DNA of 64,000 bases from Pachypanchax playfairii (taxonomy: Eukaryota; Chordata; Actinopteri; Cyprinodontiformes; Aplocheilidae): contig SSNP01000035.1 in assembly GCA_006937955.1 (NCBI GenBank), forward strand, positions 2,099,137 to 2,163,136, written 5' to 3'. A program made the position numbers and the translations under genes. Below the pieces are notes generated by a model. That model did not search any database. It saw only the letters and a list, made by a program, of their open reading frames with translations, and was not told the DNA's origin. The number at the start of each line of letters is the position of its first letter. Position 1 is the first letter of the stretch. Positions 45,424 to 58,279 of the stretch are shown here, in pieces.

Positions 45424-46308
45424 ATGCTGCCCCCAAAGAACTGCCTGCCGAGGAACTACAGCTGCATAGCCGGACTGTTCGGGAGTCTGGCAGCGGCAAA
45501 CCCGAGGCTTGAAGATGGGGAAGACTTGGAAATGATGAACGGCTCCTGTGAACCCATGGAGAGCCCTGTAGTGGACGAAAGGCCCCGAGGGAGAGAGATT
45601 TTTCTGAAGACGCCACAAAGCCCGAATCTTCGCCGAAGGTGCAAATCGCTGCCGACTCCTACAGAAAGAGCCAAGTTAGAGATCGCACGCAGCCGAAGTC
45701 CAACCAGTCAGAAAAAGGTCAGGTTCGCCGACTCTCTGGGCCTGGAGCTTATTTCAGTCAAGCATTTCGATGATGCAGATGATCCAGAGGTGCCAGAGCG
45801 CATACTGGCGAAATTACCCAAAGGAACTCTCCATCAGCTGGACACGAAGTTCCCCCGGGCTCCTTCACAGTCGGTGTTCATGGAACTGCAATTCACAAAC
45901 CCGGGCACACTACCTGGCTTTGAGCAGAAAGTTAGGGAGGTGAAAGTGCTGCTGGAGACCGTAGAAACGGACGACTTCACCCTCTCCGGGTTTGTGCGCG
46001 TCTTGAACCTGGCTTTCGAGAAGAGCGTCTCTTTGCGGTATTCCCTAAACAACTGGATAACATTCATGGACAGTTTGGCCACCTACGTGCCCAGTTCAAG
46101 CGACGGTGTCACTGACAAGTTCTCTTTCAAGATAGTCATGCCCACCTACCTGGACAACGGAGGCACTTTGCAATTTGCTATCAAATACTGTGTCGGCGGG
46201 CAGGAATTTTGGGACAATAACAACGGGAATAACTACAAAGTGCGGCGCCATCGGTTGAAGATGTCTCCGCCTCGGGAATGGGAAAACGGTTGGATTCACT
46301 TCATCTGA
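45424..46308 (+). CDS. PP1 glycogen-targeting regulatory subunit, PPP1R3 family (G/E/D-like)
   Basis: An intronless frame of 294 aa. The frame is open further upstream, but the first ATG is at 45424 in good context (accATGc). PRNYSCIAGLF near the N terminus resembles the PPP1R3E/D start. RSRSPTSQKKVRFADSLGLE (about residues 97-116) contains the RVxF-type PP1 docking site KVRF. The C-terminal half is a CBM21 carbohydrate-binding domain ending with the conserved EFWDNNNGNNYKV. Such proteins anchor PP1 on glycogen to activate glycogen synthase. ISVKHFDDADDPEVPERIL is closest to PPP1R3G, while the terminal GWIHFI is the PPP1R3E/D-style tail; I therefore give no symbol. Neighbourhood favours PPP1R3G, since human PPP1R3G lies near CDYL. 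Confidence 0.92.
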   Translation: MLPPKNCLPRNYSCIAGLFGSLAAANPRLEDGEDLEMMNGSCEPMESPVVDERPRGREIFLKTPQSPNLRRRCKSLPTPTERAKLEIARSRSPTSQKKVRFADSLGLELISVKHFDDADDPEVPERILAKLPKGTLHQLDTKFPRAPSQSVFMELQFTNPGTLPGFEQKVREVKVLLETVETDDFTLSGFVRVLNLAFEKSVSLRYSLNNWITFMDSLATYVPSSSDGVTDKFSFKIVMPTYLDNGGTLQFAIKYCVGGQEFWDNNNGNNYKVRRHRLKMSPPREWENGWIHFI

Positions 46309-49300
46309 GAGAGCGCTGGCGTTTGTAGTGGCACATTTCGTGCGTTATCTGCGCGCAATGATCCCCGGGGGTACCTTCCAACTTAATGACTGTAGCCTGT
46401 TAAATGTTTGGATTTTATTTTTCTGCCATCGTGAGCGACACACGTTGCGACAGAAAATATCAAACCACTCAAAACATTTGTCCTGTAGTAAAACACTGAC
46501 TGCGCGAGCCTGATGGGGTCCCGGTTGGCGGGATGTGGTTTGTTTTTGCCTTGATGTCAGGGCTCGGCGCAGCTCGGTGCCCTTTGGGAGGGCATGCTCT
46601 CATGTTATGTAATGTGCCACGGAAAACGCGCAGGGCAATGCCTGCTTCAGGCTTCACTACCCATTTCAGGAGACGTTGTGAATTTGAGTTGATGGCATGG
46701 GTGTTTTCCTCAGATCCTCACATTGTTTTGCATGTGCGCATACATATTTATTTCTATTGCGAGGCAGAGGGCGTCGCTGTTTATCTGGGTTCACAATTCT
46801 CCAGTGATTTTCCTGTCAGATGCTGAAACAAGACAAAAAATCTAAAATAGATAATATGAATATATATTATATAAATATAACTATAAAGGCTATTTTATAT
46901 ACAGAACATATGTATATTTCCTATAGTGATTCCATTCAAATGCCTTATTCTAAGCCATGATGTAGGAAGTTCCTTTTTAGCATTATTATCTTCAATAAGA
47001 TTGCATCATGAGATGAGATACCACCATTGCACACCCTTCTACTGAGCAATCACTTACTTTTCATGTTTAAGTGAAAAATAAAACAAGCATCAGCATCATT
47101 TCTATAACCGTAGATCCTGATGGTTGTGTTTATAAAGAATGGGACACGCTGCTTGAGTAAAGCCTTGAGTTTTGTCGTTTCCACTGAATGAACTCCTTCG
47201 AGGTGGCTGTTGTTCTCACTAAAGGAAAATATATGCAGCGGCTGTTTTGAGAAGTTAAGTTTACCTCACCTTATTCTGTGGACTTTCTCTTGTTCAGGTC
47301 TATTGTAATACAACAGATATAGTGTTATTTTTTACATTCAAACAAAATCTTATTGTACATTCACAGATTTTAAACAAAGCTAATTTGATTAAAATCTTTA
47401 GGTTTTTAATTGCACTGTGTAACTGTTTTTTCCTCTGAACAGTTATGTCTAAAGGAGCTTTTACAGGTGGCTGCACTTAAATGACTTCTGCTGCTGTAAA
47501 GGTTCTCGATAGTTATCCGTTTGCAACTCCAGTGCTGCATCTTGCACTCCACACAAATGACCAAAAATATGAGCAACCCTACAGACCGAAAGGACATCCT
47601 TTATCTGCACCCTGCTCTTTATTTTTGTACTGTAGCCACAGACTAAACACCTGACACTTTGCGTTTATTTTATTAATTTAAAATCAGCTTCCATGCATCG
47701 TATGCTCACTTTGTCTTTATGGTGAAAAAGCTTGTAGGTTTACTTGAATGTACGTATTTTTTTTTTCAGCTCATATTGTCTGTGTCAAAAGTGAGCAGGT
47801 TAAAAGCTGAAACGTTGGAAAGTTGAGGAACATCAGGCAGCACTCTGTCTGTAATCTGAACATAACTTCTGCCTTTTGTTTACATCACTGTGGCCTCAGA
47901 GGGCAACTTTCCATTTAATGAGGCCGGTATGTGGATAGAGACTGTTCCTGTAAACCACTTACATTTTGGAGCAGTGCCACTGTGAATCCATCACTGGTGT
48001 TTGTCTTCAACTTTCACATTTGTCATGATCATAAAGCTAAAGCTGATGAGATGAAAGGTGGTTTAATGATAGATGATATCTGCTAACATACAGTTTTTGT
48101 CTACAGAGCTGCATTTAGTCTCATTGGCTTATTCAAATTATGAATATGAGAACGTTCAGTCACTTCATAACCGATTGGTGAATATGTTAATGTTCATATA
48201 TTGTACACTTAAGTGTACTTTGTTTTTCTAGGTAGCACAGTGCAATATCAGAAAGCAATTATTTTCAGAATAAATGTGGATAGAAAAAAATACATCAATA
48301 TGAAATAATCCCTGCAAGCAAAAAAAAAAAAGGGATTTTATAATAGAATATTTTAGAATAAATAGTTTGTTTTTGGTGTCTGTTGACATGAATAACTGAA
48401 TATCACAATGAAATTGTAATAAATATATAGAGAGGAAGAGATGTTATTGAATACCGCTCAGTTGTGCTGGTGTTATTGGTGCAATCATAAAGGCATTAAA
48501 GGGCCAGTGTTCTGATTAGAGTGTCATCCGTGTGCGTACTACCTTACATCAGAACACACTGATATGTAGATATGTATGTAAATGTGTCAGTGTTTCATCC
48601 TGAATGTCTTCCTGTAATCTTTCTGTGTTCTATGTATTTTGATGCATCTGAAAGCAGTATTGATGTTAATGGTTAAAAGGTTGTTTTTTCACGATCTTGT
48701 AAAATTATTATGTGTAGAATAATTTATAATGAGGCTAATGTTAGAGATTTGATCCGCTATGTTGTTTAGTTTGGAGGTATTTGGCTAATAACAGGATATG
48801 CTTGACTTTTACTCTGAAATTTTCAAAAACGAGTGAGCAGCATAGCTGGAAACACTGTATCGATGTGTGTTGTAAACTGTAATAAGTTCACTTCAGGACA
48901 TTTGATGGAAGTTGGAGGAGGCACGTTAGGAATGTTATTGTACAGCATGTGAACTCTGGATAATGCTGAGGGACGTATCAGGGAGAAATAAGCAACGTGT
49001 TGGTGTTTAATAGCTTTTTTTGCATGATTGACTTATGATTGTAGTTAAAACTGAGCCGTCTCAGTGAAAGCAGGTCTGGTGCAGTGAGAGGAAGATAAGG
49101 GGTGTGATTTATTATGTGCAAGATTTTGCTGTGAATAGTTTCTGAAGCTAAACGTTCTCCAGCCTTTGGCGAACTGTACTGCTGTTGTCTTTCAGTGTGG
49201 AAAGCACATCCAACTAGTTTATAATCATTACAGACACTGGTGTTTTTTATCCTTTGTTTACTTTCTTTTCAGGACTTTGTGAACATTTTTTGTGTTGTAA

Positions 49301-49460
49301 CATCTGCACTGTGAGCTGTCTGTTTTTTGTCCATTTTATTTCTGTGAATATTAACCATAATTGCACGTACAGCTAAAACATGACTTTTTATGTTTAGCTT
49401 TCAATGTAACCCAGATTTTGTTAAATATGTATAATAAAAGAATTTATGATGGAAACCAAT
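46309..49460 (+). other. Probable long 3' UTR of the PPP1R3-family gene
   Basis: Three kilobases of AT-rich sequence without transposon signatures or coding potential, containing ATTTA elements and ending with AATAAA at 49433-49438. Several PPP1R3 genes have 3' UTRs of this size. An earlier end cannot be excluded. Confidence 0.5.
49433..49438 (+). terminator. Candidate distal poly(A) signal of the PPP1R3-family gene
   Basis: AATAAA within gtataataaaagaatttatg, about 3.1 kb after the stop codon. Confidence 0.45.
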
Positions 49461-50164
49461 GATTCTGTTCCTTAAGATTATGATGAAGTGATGACATGCA
49501 TGTGTGAACCTGTTAGTTCCGTCACTAGATGGTCAGTGAGGTGTTTTGTTTTTTTTAAGACTTCCTGTTTGCCATTCCTGAAGCTGTTCGCTGCAGTGCG
49601 CTGCAGCCGCTGCAGCTGCTGCCATTAAAAACCTGCCTGAGGACATGCCCTTGAATTGATTGCAGCCTGACACCTCTCCCCTTCTGTTTGGAAAGGGAGG
49701 GATGAGCTGTAAGCAGGAAAATGGGCAGCAGCAACGGAGGAGCTGAAAAAAACAATAACAAAGTTGAGAAAAATATGATATAACTGTACAGAATTTCTTT
49801 TACATACCTTAAAAAAAACAAAGTATTGACATAGAGCAGCCTATTACCTGCAAACATTTAATGCAGAATAACTCTAAAAAGGTTGTCAGCACTGACAGAC
49901 ACATAAAGGTTTATCAAATTGGTTGTTTTAAAAATTTCCAAAGATGGTCCACATATTTAACACTATCTCTAGTTTTTATGTTTTACATATCAGGACATAA
50001 TAAAAATGACCTGGTCTTCATCGGGTTCTAAAATTATTACATTTAACCTTAATGTACAAAACCTACGATATGATCCATCATGTCATTATTTATTCAACAA
50101 AAAAACAGGCATAATAGAAAAGTTGTCAGTCTGTCCTTTTCTTTTCTCGCATGTTGTTGATTAA
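49461..50164. other. Intergenic, nothing recognised
   Basis: AT-rich sequence with a short GC-richer patch (49580-49640) containing repeated ctgcag. No exon or named repeat is recognised. Confidence 0.6.
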
Positions 50165-50490
50165 TCTCAAGTGAAGCTGGTGTCTATCTCCAACAGTCAT
50201 TTGGCAAGAGGCAGGGTCACACCTGAACAGGTTGCCAGTCTGTCACAGGGCCACGACAGACAACCACTCACACACACTCACACCTAGAACCAGTCTAGAG
50301 TTGCAAGTTGACCTCATGCATAATTTTTGGTCTGTGGGAGGAAACTGGAATCAGTGGTGAAAACCCACACATGCACAGGGAGAACATGCAAACTTCATGC
50401 AGAAACGTCCCTGCTGGTTTCAAAGCCAGGACATTATTGCTGCTAGCTATAGCATTGGTGCTACCGACTGTGCAGTCCACAGTGCAGCCC
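50165..50490 (-). repeat. Abundant teleost interspersed repeat, reverse orientation
   Basis: On the - strand it reads in the same order as 24818-25098. The complement phrases include ggtctgtgggaggaaactgg (50329-50348), cacatgcacagggagaacat and caggttgccagtctgtcaca. Confidence 0.8.
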
Positions 50491-50492
50491 CT

Positions 50493-51045
50493 GGAAAATA
50501 TATATGTGGAAAACTGAGTCCACGCCATGATTCAACAGCTTGCAGAACCTCATTTAGCAGCAATAACTTGAAGTAGTTGTTTCTACATGATTTTATCAGT
50601 CCATCACATCATTGGGGTCTACTCTGCTTTGCAAATTTGATTCAATACATAAAGTAAAACATTTATTTATGCTCAGCTAGAAGTTCCTTCACAACATTTT
50701 CATCAAGTCGGGGCCTCAGCTTGGAGTGGACCACTGCAAGCTGCAATAGCTGAATTGTGTTTTAGCCATTCTGTTGCAGATTTGTTAGTGTCACTGGGGT
50801 CAGTGTCCTGTTGCATAAACCATCTTCAGCCAAGCTTTAGCTATTAGACTGACCACCTCACATTTGACTGTAGAATACTCTTGGATATTGCTTCTTGCAT
50901 GTGCATTTACTTTTTTTGTTCCATCACTTTGTTCAGTGCACTCTGATGAGAATATCAGGAATAATGTGGGGTTCCTTGTCTTGGCCAAGGACACTTTGAC
51001 AAGTGGATTGATGGGAACTGAAGTGCTGACCTTGCAGTAAAATGG
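50493..51045 (-). mobile_element. Degenerate Tc1/mariner-like transposon remnant
   Basis: On the - strand, 50825-50760 reads QQDTDPSDTNKSATEWLKHN, a decayed version of the Tc1-type block QQDNDPKHTSKSTKEWLKKN. It is followed by sequence ending in the familiar phrase ttcaagttattgctgctaaa and a terminal attgaatcatgg-like end at about 50510-50535. The right part (50965-51045, ccaaggacactttgacaagt) may be a fragment of another dispersed repeat. No intact ORF. Confidence 0.65.
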
Positions 51046-53400
51046 GACCACTGATCCTCAGCTGTCTCATATAATGACTATGATAGGATATAATGTTAAA
51101 CTCATCCCAACGTCTCACATGATCGCAGATACTCTTTTTATTGTTTGAGCCTTTTTCTACTAACAGCTCAGGCTGTTTCTGTTGGAAAATATTTAAGAAA
51201 TACCAAGAAAAACATTTGATTTGCAGTTATTTACTTTTAACAACACATAGTTTATTTAATCATGCATAGCAGTTGTGCTATATTAGCATATAATTAAACA
51301 AGGCCACATTTTCTAGAGTCTAATAGAAAGTCATTGATTCTCTCATTTAGGAAATGAAAAAGCTTTAATGACAGCATTTTTACTAAAAAAGCAAAGCAAC
51401 AAAAAAAACTGTTTGTTTTTTTACATTTTATTTGAAAACTCATCCAGTTCATCATATATGATTAAATAGGATTAAAGCTCTGTGTGAGAGTTTGTGAAGC
51501 AGGTGAATAATTTATTAAAAGCTGTATCAGGGTTGATTTAGCTTATGTGGTTATGTAATTAATGTTCATGTCAACCCACAGATTGTGAGCTACGTTCAAT
51601 GGAAACCGACTTTGGTTGTTAACAGCTGATGTCAAAGGCTTCCTGGCAAACTGGGCCAATACGTGCAGCAGTCAGCGAACATGAATCTACATGGCCACTC
51701 GATGAAAACCTGCTGTGAGACTAATTTGATTCTATGATTAGATCCACTCAGCAATCCCCCCCCACACACACACACACACATACACACACACTCCCCACCC
51801 CAGAATAATAATAGAGGAAGACCCATTCAGCTGCTTTGAGAAGTGAAGCAGGAAATTAAGACATGCACAATTTGATTTGATTGCATTGTGATTCATTTGT
51901 CTCTGTCTTGACTTTCCTTAACTTGAGATGTGCTGCAACAAATTGCTCACTTCACAGAAAAGTTCTAATCTGTCATGTTAGAAATGGATGTATTCGGGCA
52001 GAATAAAGGTTTTTTTTTTTGGTGTGATATTAATCTACCTGAATAATTGTCCAGCTGTGATGATGGGAAACATTGTAATGATGTGTAACAGCAGCTGCTT
52101 ATGTAACTGCTGACATGACAATGCTGCTTTGATCCTTCTCTACCTCGGGACTCTCGTAGACTGCAGCTACAGACCGGGCTGTTATTATTCCACCACTCTC
52201 ACCTGATCCAAAGTGTCCCCCAGCTTCGGAAAAAGGAAACATATCGATGCACACAAACAAGTTTTATGGTTTCCATTTAAATAATTAATGTGAGCCATTC
52301 AAACAAGTGCTGTACCACCAGATGCTGATTCAGTAGCAGCAGCGGCGGCATCCTGGGCGGCGTTGGGTCAACCCATAACCTGCTCTCAGGGAGCAGTGGA
52401 GCTAAATAATTGATCCGGTAAATGATCTTTTACTGCAATGGAAAATTCATTATGTTGTTTTAAAGTTGCCATGTTGGTTTCCCTGAAAACATATACCTGC
52501 CTGTCAAAACATGCCATTAGATTCATAATAAAAGAAAAGAAAAAACTTATTTGTATTGTTTTTAGGAACTCTTAAAATTTACATGAATCCATATATTCTG
52601 TTTTATCTCAACTCAAATGTTTATTGCTGCTAGAAGGATCACATGTTACATATTTCACATGTGTTATTTAAAATTAGGTGATACATTTTGTATCAAGGTT
52701 TCAAGGTTTTATAATCAAATATAAAGGTTTTATGTGTATTTGTTTCATTTCTGACATTATTCACAGCTTTTAGAAGATCTACCCAGTGCCTTAAAATGTC
52801 TTCCTGTGATAGTGGACTTGCTCTGCTACACACCATATTTAGACATGAGTCAGGAAATAAGATGAAGAGACATGTTAGGAAATACTTTCTGAGTGAAACA
52901 ATGGCCTTGAGCCACCTCTGCATACCACAGATCAGACTTTGAAATATTTTTAGTTAAAGTCACCCAATCTTTTATATTTTACAGCTTATTTAAACTGTTA
53001 TAGTCACTCACGAATACAACTGCATATTAACGGATGGAGGAAAATAGGCTGGTTACAACTGTAAACATGTTTACTCTGGGGAAAAATGGCTGCCACATGG
53101 ATCCCCTGAGTACGTGGAGCAGAACATGCAGACGAAGATGATGACGAAGGCAAAGTATAAATAATACAACTATTACAGAGAGTCATTTTTTCAATCCCTC
53201 CTTATTTTTCCATTATTAATGAGCAGTTCAAATACATTTTGTCTCTCTTTTGATTTTCACTTGCTCTTAAGCTTCTGTACCATAAAAGAAACTTGGTATT
53301 TTCATTATAAATGACAACTTCTATCCACATACCACTTCTCTGTCACAACAACATTTACCATGAAAACGTGTTAGTGTTGACTTTAAGGCTTTCATGGGTG
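51046..53400. other. Intergenic; possible regulatory block at 52120-52470
   Basis: Mostly AT-rich without named features. A CA-rich microsatellite lies at 51761-51791. The stretch 52120-52470 is GC-richer, lacks repeats and has TAAT cores (aattaatgtgagccattcaa, gctaaataattgatccggta); it could be a conserved non-coding element. Confidence 0.4.
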
Positions 53401-55400
53401 ATTTACTTTCTTGTTAAGCCAGTTTTCAGGTTGATTTGACTTTTTTTGTGTTCAGCTTTTATCCCACATCTCTTTGTTTTATTACCACACCTGTTTATCT
53501 GTAAGTATATTCATTATTATATATTCTGTTAGTTTTTCCTTCTTCTTGGCCCATTTGATTTATCAGTTCCATCAGTTATTGTTTCCTACTTTGTTCATAT
53601 TTATAAGTTTATATTTCCCAGAACCTAATGTACTACAGTGTCTTTTATTTAAATAAATGGACATTTAGTGTCTATAACTAACCTGGTTGTGAAATCTTCA
53701 ATTTGGTGATAAAAAGGATAAAAAAAACATAAAAACAAAAGCTGAGGTACTACTTTTCTTTAATCAGTGTTGTATTCCTGTGTTTAATTTCCCTTTTGAC
53801 TGGTTTTATTTATTTATTCATTTTGTAGTATTAATGTTTTTTAATGAAACGTTCTCTACTCTTTTCTTTTTCTGAATTTCTTCTTTCTCGGTTCTTTTTT
53901 CTGCCCCTCTGAACTCCCGCACCTCCAATAACTCAATGCATGTTCAGATTACTGCAGACACAGTAAATTCTTCACTGACTACAGAGGAAAGAACACCAGG
54001 CCACAGGCAGACATAAATATGCGACTGATCCTTTTTATTGCCTCCCACTCAAGAGCAAACTCAACTGGAGACAGACAAACTGACACATGAAGTAAACAAC
54101 AGGTTGAAAACACGTTCAATTAAAAGGGAATGCACTCAGGCAGAAAAGGTCCATGTGTTAGGAGCAGATAAACTAATCAGTCCTATAAGCTGACATTCTG
54201 CCATTGCCACTTTAAAAATGTCCGTCCTATCAAACTGAGATAAGTTACTCACTGAGAACACAATGAGGATTGTCTCTTTAGGCGATATCTCTAACACGAG
54301 TTTGTCAGTAAGTGATCTGAAACAGTCTGACACTCATCTGCTGGTTGACATCAGCAGTTCTTTTGATTGCTTTTAATGATAGTTTGTTTGAATGAAAGGC
54401 ATCGCTTGTGCAACTTGATTGATCACATGTGTATCTGCACGTAATTGCAGATAAAGTGCAGTCACTTTAGTACGATAGATACATTCACAATTTTTAGTTT
54501 GTTTTCAAAAGTAAAACCTCCATCTATCCCCCACTTTTCTGTCATGTCAGTATTTATCAAAAAGGGGATGAAAATGTGTAAAAAAAGACCTTGATATAAA
54601 AAGAAGTCTGTAAAATCAAACCAGATATATTACTTTGACTGAATGTGAGAAATGGTCAAGATAAATATTACAGTATTCTCTGAAAATGGGCTCTTCGTGT
54701 CAGTTTTCTGTGTCTCATACAGATTATTCATGTGTAAAGTTACCAAAAAACTACCAGACAAAAACAAGACACTTTGCTCAGAGTCCATGTCAGACTTGTA
54801 GGTTTTTTTAGTTTATCTTTTATATAAGGTTTGTTTTCAGATATTTCCTGTGATTTTATTTTGTAGGGTTTTGTGTTTCCTGTTTTCCGTATTTCTTGTT
54901 GCAGGCTTCTTTATTTAATCAGTTGTTTTCCACGTTTCATTCTGTTTAGTGGGTTTCTTTCTGTCTGTAGTTATTTTATTTGCGTTTTAGATTCTAGTAA
55001 GTTTATTTCGGTTTATGTGTTTTCCGTTGCCCACCTTCATTCTTTCCTCAGTTCTCTCTTGGTCTCAGCTGAACTCCATTTCCATCTGATCAGACTACTG
55101 CTTCTCTTCCCCAGCTGTTTCCACTCATCACTCTCCCTCAGCAGACATGCTCCTCTCACTTTCAGCTCATTGTTGTGCATCATGTCTTGTGCCACTGATT
55201 GTAAGTACCCTGTTTTGGTGCTTCATCAGCCTTGCTGTTTATCATTCGAAGTCTTATTTTTATTTGTCAGTTCCCTCCTGTGTTTTACCGTGATTTGGTC
55301 AAAATCCAAACACTCCACCATGACAGTCTTATGGGTTTGTGAATATTCCATTCAAATCAACCTTCCAGGTTAGCAGAGAGAAGGTACATCACTATAGCAG
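53400..55400. other. Intergenic; T-rich sequence, possible LTR-like remnants
   Basis: The + strand of 54800-55380 is T/C-rich and keeps a 166-codon frame with no recognisable protein. Its phrases (ttccccagctgtttccactc, then gtgcttcatcagcc) recall leader or LTR sequence of fish Gypsy-type elements. 53460-53660 has a similar character. No paired LTR or primer-binding site was found, so this is only a suspicion. Confidence 0.3.
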
Positions 55401-58270
55401 CTAAGTCTAGAATGATCTTGTCTCTCAAACGTTTTCTTCACCCGATTTCAAATACAAATTTCATTCAAATGTGTAAAATCAAAATTTCTTTTGCTTATTT
55501 CTCCATTTTACATCAAGTTCCCATCTGACCCAATAATATTTTATTAATGTTTATATCCTGAAGAGGAAATTTGAGTTATTGTTGGTCTTCTTGATTTGAT
55601 TTTATCAGAAGTTAAATGTTTAATATATTAGTTTTTAAAACTGGAAGCTGACTGTATGACCGTTTTTTTGGGAGTTTTCTGAGCCCAGTTTGTTGTGTAT
55701 GTATGTATGTATGGTAAAATGTCACATTGTGTTGCATTTTATACGTTCAACAATTTTCAAGACATGAGACAAGACAAGTTTCACAGTACTCCCCCTTAAA
55801 TCAAATGCTTTCATGCTCTAATCCTGTCATATCTTGTTCCAAACATGTCACAGGCATTTTAATTATTATGTACCGTAAGTACAGTCTGTTAATCTGTAGG
55901 TGGGAAAAGAGAAAATCCTGTCACCTTAAAAAGCTCAGCTTCTACCTTAAATAAGAGGTGCACAAATTATATAACAAGACAGAAAATAAGCAACATGTTG
56001 ACAAGGTCACCTTAAATGAAACAAAGCAGAGCTTCCACTGAATGTCTGTGTCTTTGCTGTTTGTCTGTAACAGTAACCAAAGATGTGCATTTTTCCTAGT
56101 TACTAGTAGGGTAACTTTAGCAGCTTATCTTTGCCTCCACACCATTGTCAGTCCCTGTGGGCATGCCATTAGCACTTTGTCACAAGCAGTGATGTCAGAG
56201 CCCCCTCATCCCAACCTTCCTTCCTACATAAAAACCCTGTCTGCTGTTCAGGAGCGTGGCCCGGCGCGTGAGTGATTCACCAAAAAACGTGACTGCTGTC
56301 AGTACAGATATTTTTCATGGAATCTCTCTTCACAGATGCATGCTGGGGATTTGTGCTGCATGCATCATCAAACTATCCATGAGTATAAAAATGCAGAGTT
56401 TAGGATTGCATTCATATCTCTATATGTGAGGCCACTGCTTCTATATTTAGGCTACCCTCCACCCATGTGTTTGTCTTTGGTAACTTGAATCATATCGTTT
56501 TCACCCTAGCCTCTGCTTCTCTTTGAGTCATGTTGACTTTGGGTGCAGAGCACTCACAACAGAGCTCATAAAATAATGATGTTGTTGCACCTTCACACAC
56601 CTCTCTGTTTGTCTGGTTTTTATCCTGAAGCACTCCCTTTGCTCTTTCTGAGTCTCTCCTCCAGACATGAGCAGGTCACATGGAGGACTGTGTGACTGGA
56701 CATCCAACCAAGGCTTTCTGTGCTGAGTCAAAACGTACAGAAGTGTGTAGAGAGGAAACATTTCAGCCTAATTTGTTATAAAAATCATCTTTGATAAAGC
56801 TTTTGAGTTCAGCTGCTGAAACAGACTTCACACTTTACCAATCTTTGTGTGGGAGGAGGCTGCCTGCGTGTAGTTTATCATCACTGCTGTGCTCTTATTT
56901 TCTATATTTTACAGAACAGATGGTTGAAATTTAACATGTTAAAAAACCAAAACCCATCTGTTTCTTCACCTCTCCCAACACTTTGTAAATTGGGTTAACC
57001 CTTTCAAATCTTATAAAAAACATTTGATTTTACAAATCTGTTTTTTTTCATTTAATGTTGTTGTTGTTGTTGTTGTTTTACCATTGTCTTTTTAAGAACA
57101 CAACATAACTAACATTGTGTAGCTTAGGAAAGAAAAAGCCTTCTTTTTTGAAAGATGCAAAAGATAAGAGAATAAAAAACAAACAATACATGTCCAGGAA
57201 AATCTTAAATGTAATAACATACATTATAATGTTATCAATTTATTATCATTTAATGGTTCATTTAAAAAGAGCCTACTTATTACTCCACTTTTTAAAATTA
57301 TTTAAAGTCTTTCCTATAGCTGTTATTTCAGAAAATCCAACCTTTTCACTCAATAATCAGTTATAGATCAGCGGTCATCATGATCCCCACAAATGGATTA
57401 AAGGTTAGAACATATTTTTAGACATTACAAACAATAATACAAAAGATAAATATGATATTGGCAACTCAATTTTAAAGAAATATATAAAATGTGTGGTTTA
57501 CACTTTTAACTAAAATAATCAATCAGTGCATTGACATGTTACATCTCCAGTAATCTGATATTACTACAAGAATTCAGCAATAACTGACCTATTAGCATTA
57601 ACCTTGTTCTGGAAGAATGATTTCATAGCACATTGTCTCTAATTAAATGTTGAATCTATATACAATATTCATTTTTCAAAAATAATAAGAGTTTAGGATG
57701 TTAGTCTCTCGAAAGCTGAGCTTGGAAGGATTTTACTGCATCACGGTTTCTGGTTTTTAACATGTGCCAAGTTATTTCAAATTTTGATACCATGCGCGCA
57801 CGTGTAGAAGAATCAGCTTCTGTGTGAGGACTCAAACTGATGTCTTCATGCATGTGTGCACTTGAACACCATATGGTGTCTTTTTATCCAGAGTATGAAG
57901 AAACTCTCTGCTGCCCTCTCCTGTACAAAATCCAGTACTGTATGTCCGTATTATCCCATTTTTGAAAAAGTTGGAAATATTTTGTAAGATGTGAAAAAAA
58001 TCTAAAAAAAATTCTATATTATGTATTTGAGAAGTAGTAACAACATGGCAGCATATCACACTTTGAAATTGAAAATTCTGGTTCCAGCCTTTTCTGTAAA
58101 TGTTTTGCTGTTTTTCAGTTATAATTCTGCACAAAACAACATGCTAAACGAGGTGTCTGTATGCCAGACTCGTCACTAAAGGAAAAAATCTGTGGAATTA
58201 TGTAACAAATGACCAAAAAAATAAAAATGCAAAGCTTTGAACTGAAGAACAGCGGAAATATTTACTCAGC
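55401..58270. other. Intergenic, nothing recognised beyond simple repeats
   Basis: AT-rich sequence with a GTAT run (55697-55713) and a TTG run (57057-57077). No exon or named transposon is recognised. Confidence 0.6.
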
Positions 58271-58279
58271 TCAATAATC

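Noticed and set aside
54873..55373. 166-aa frame rich in Leu, Phe and Ser
   Set aside because: It comes from a T/C-rich stretch with no family match or splice context; more likely repeat sequence.
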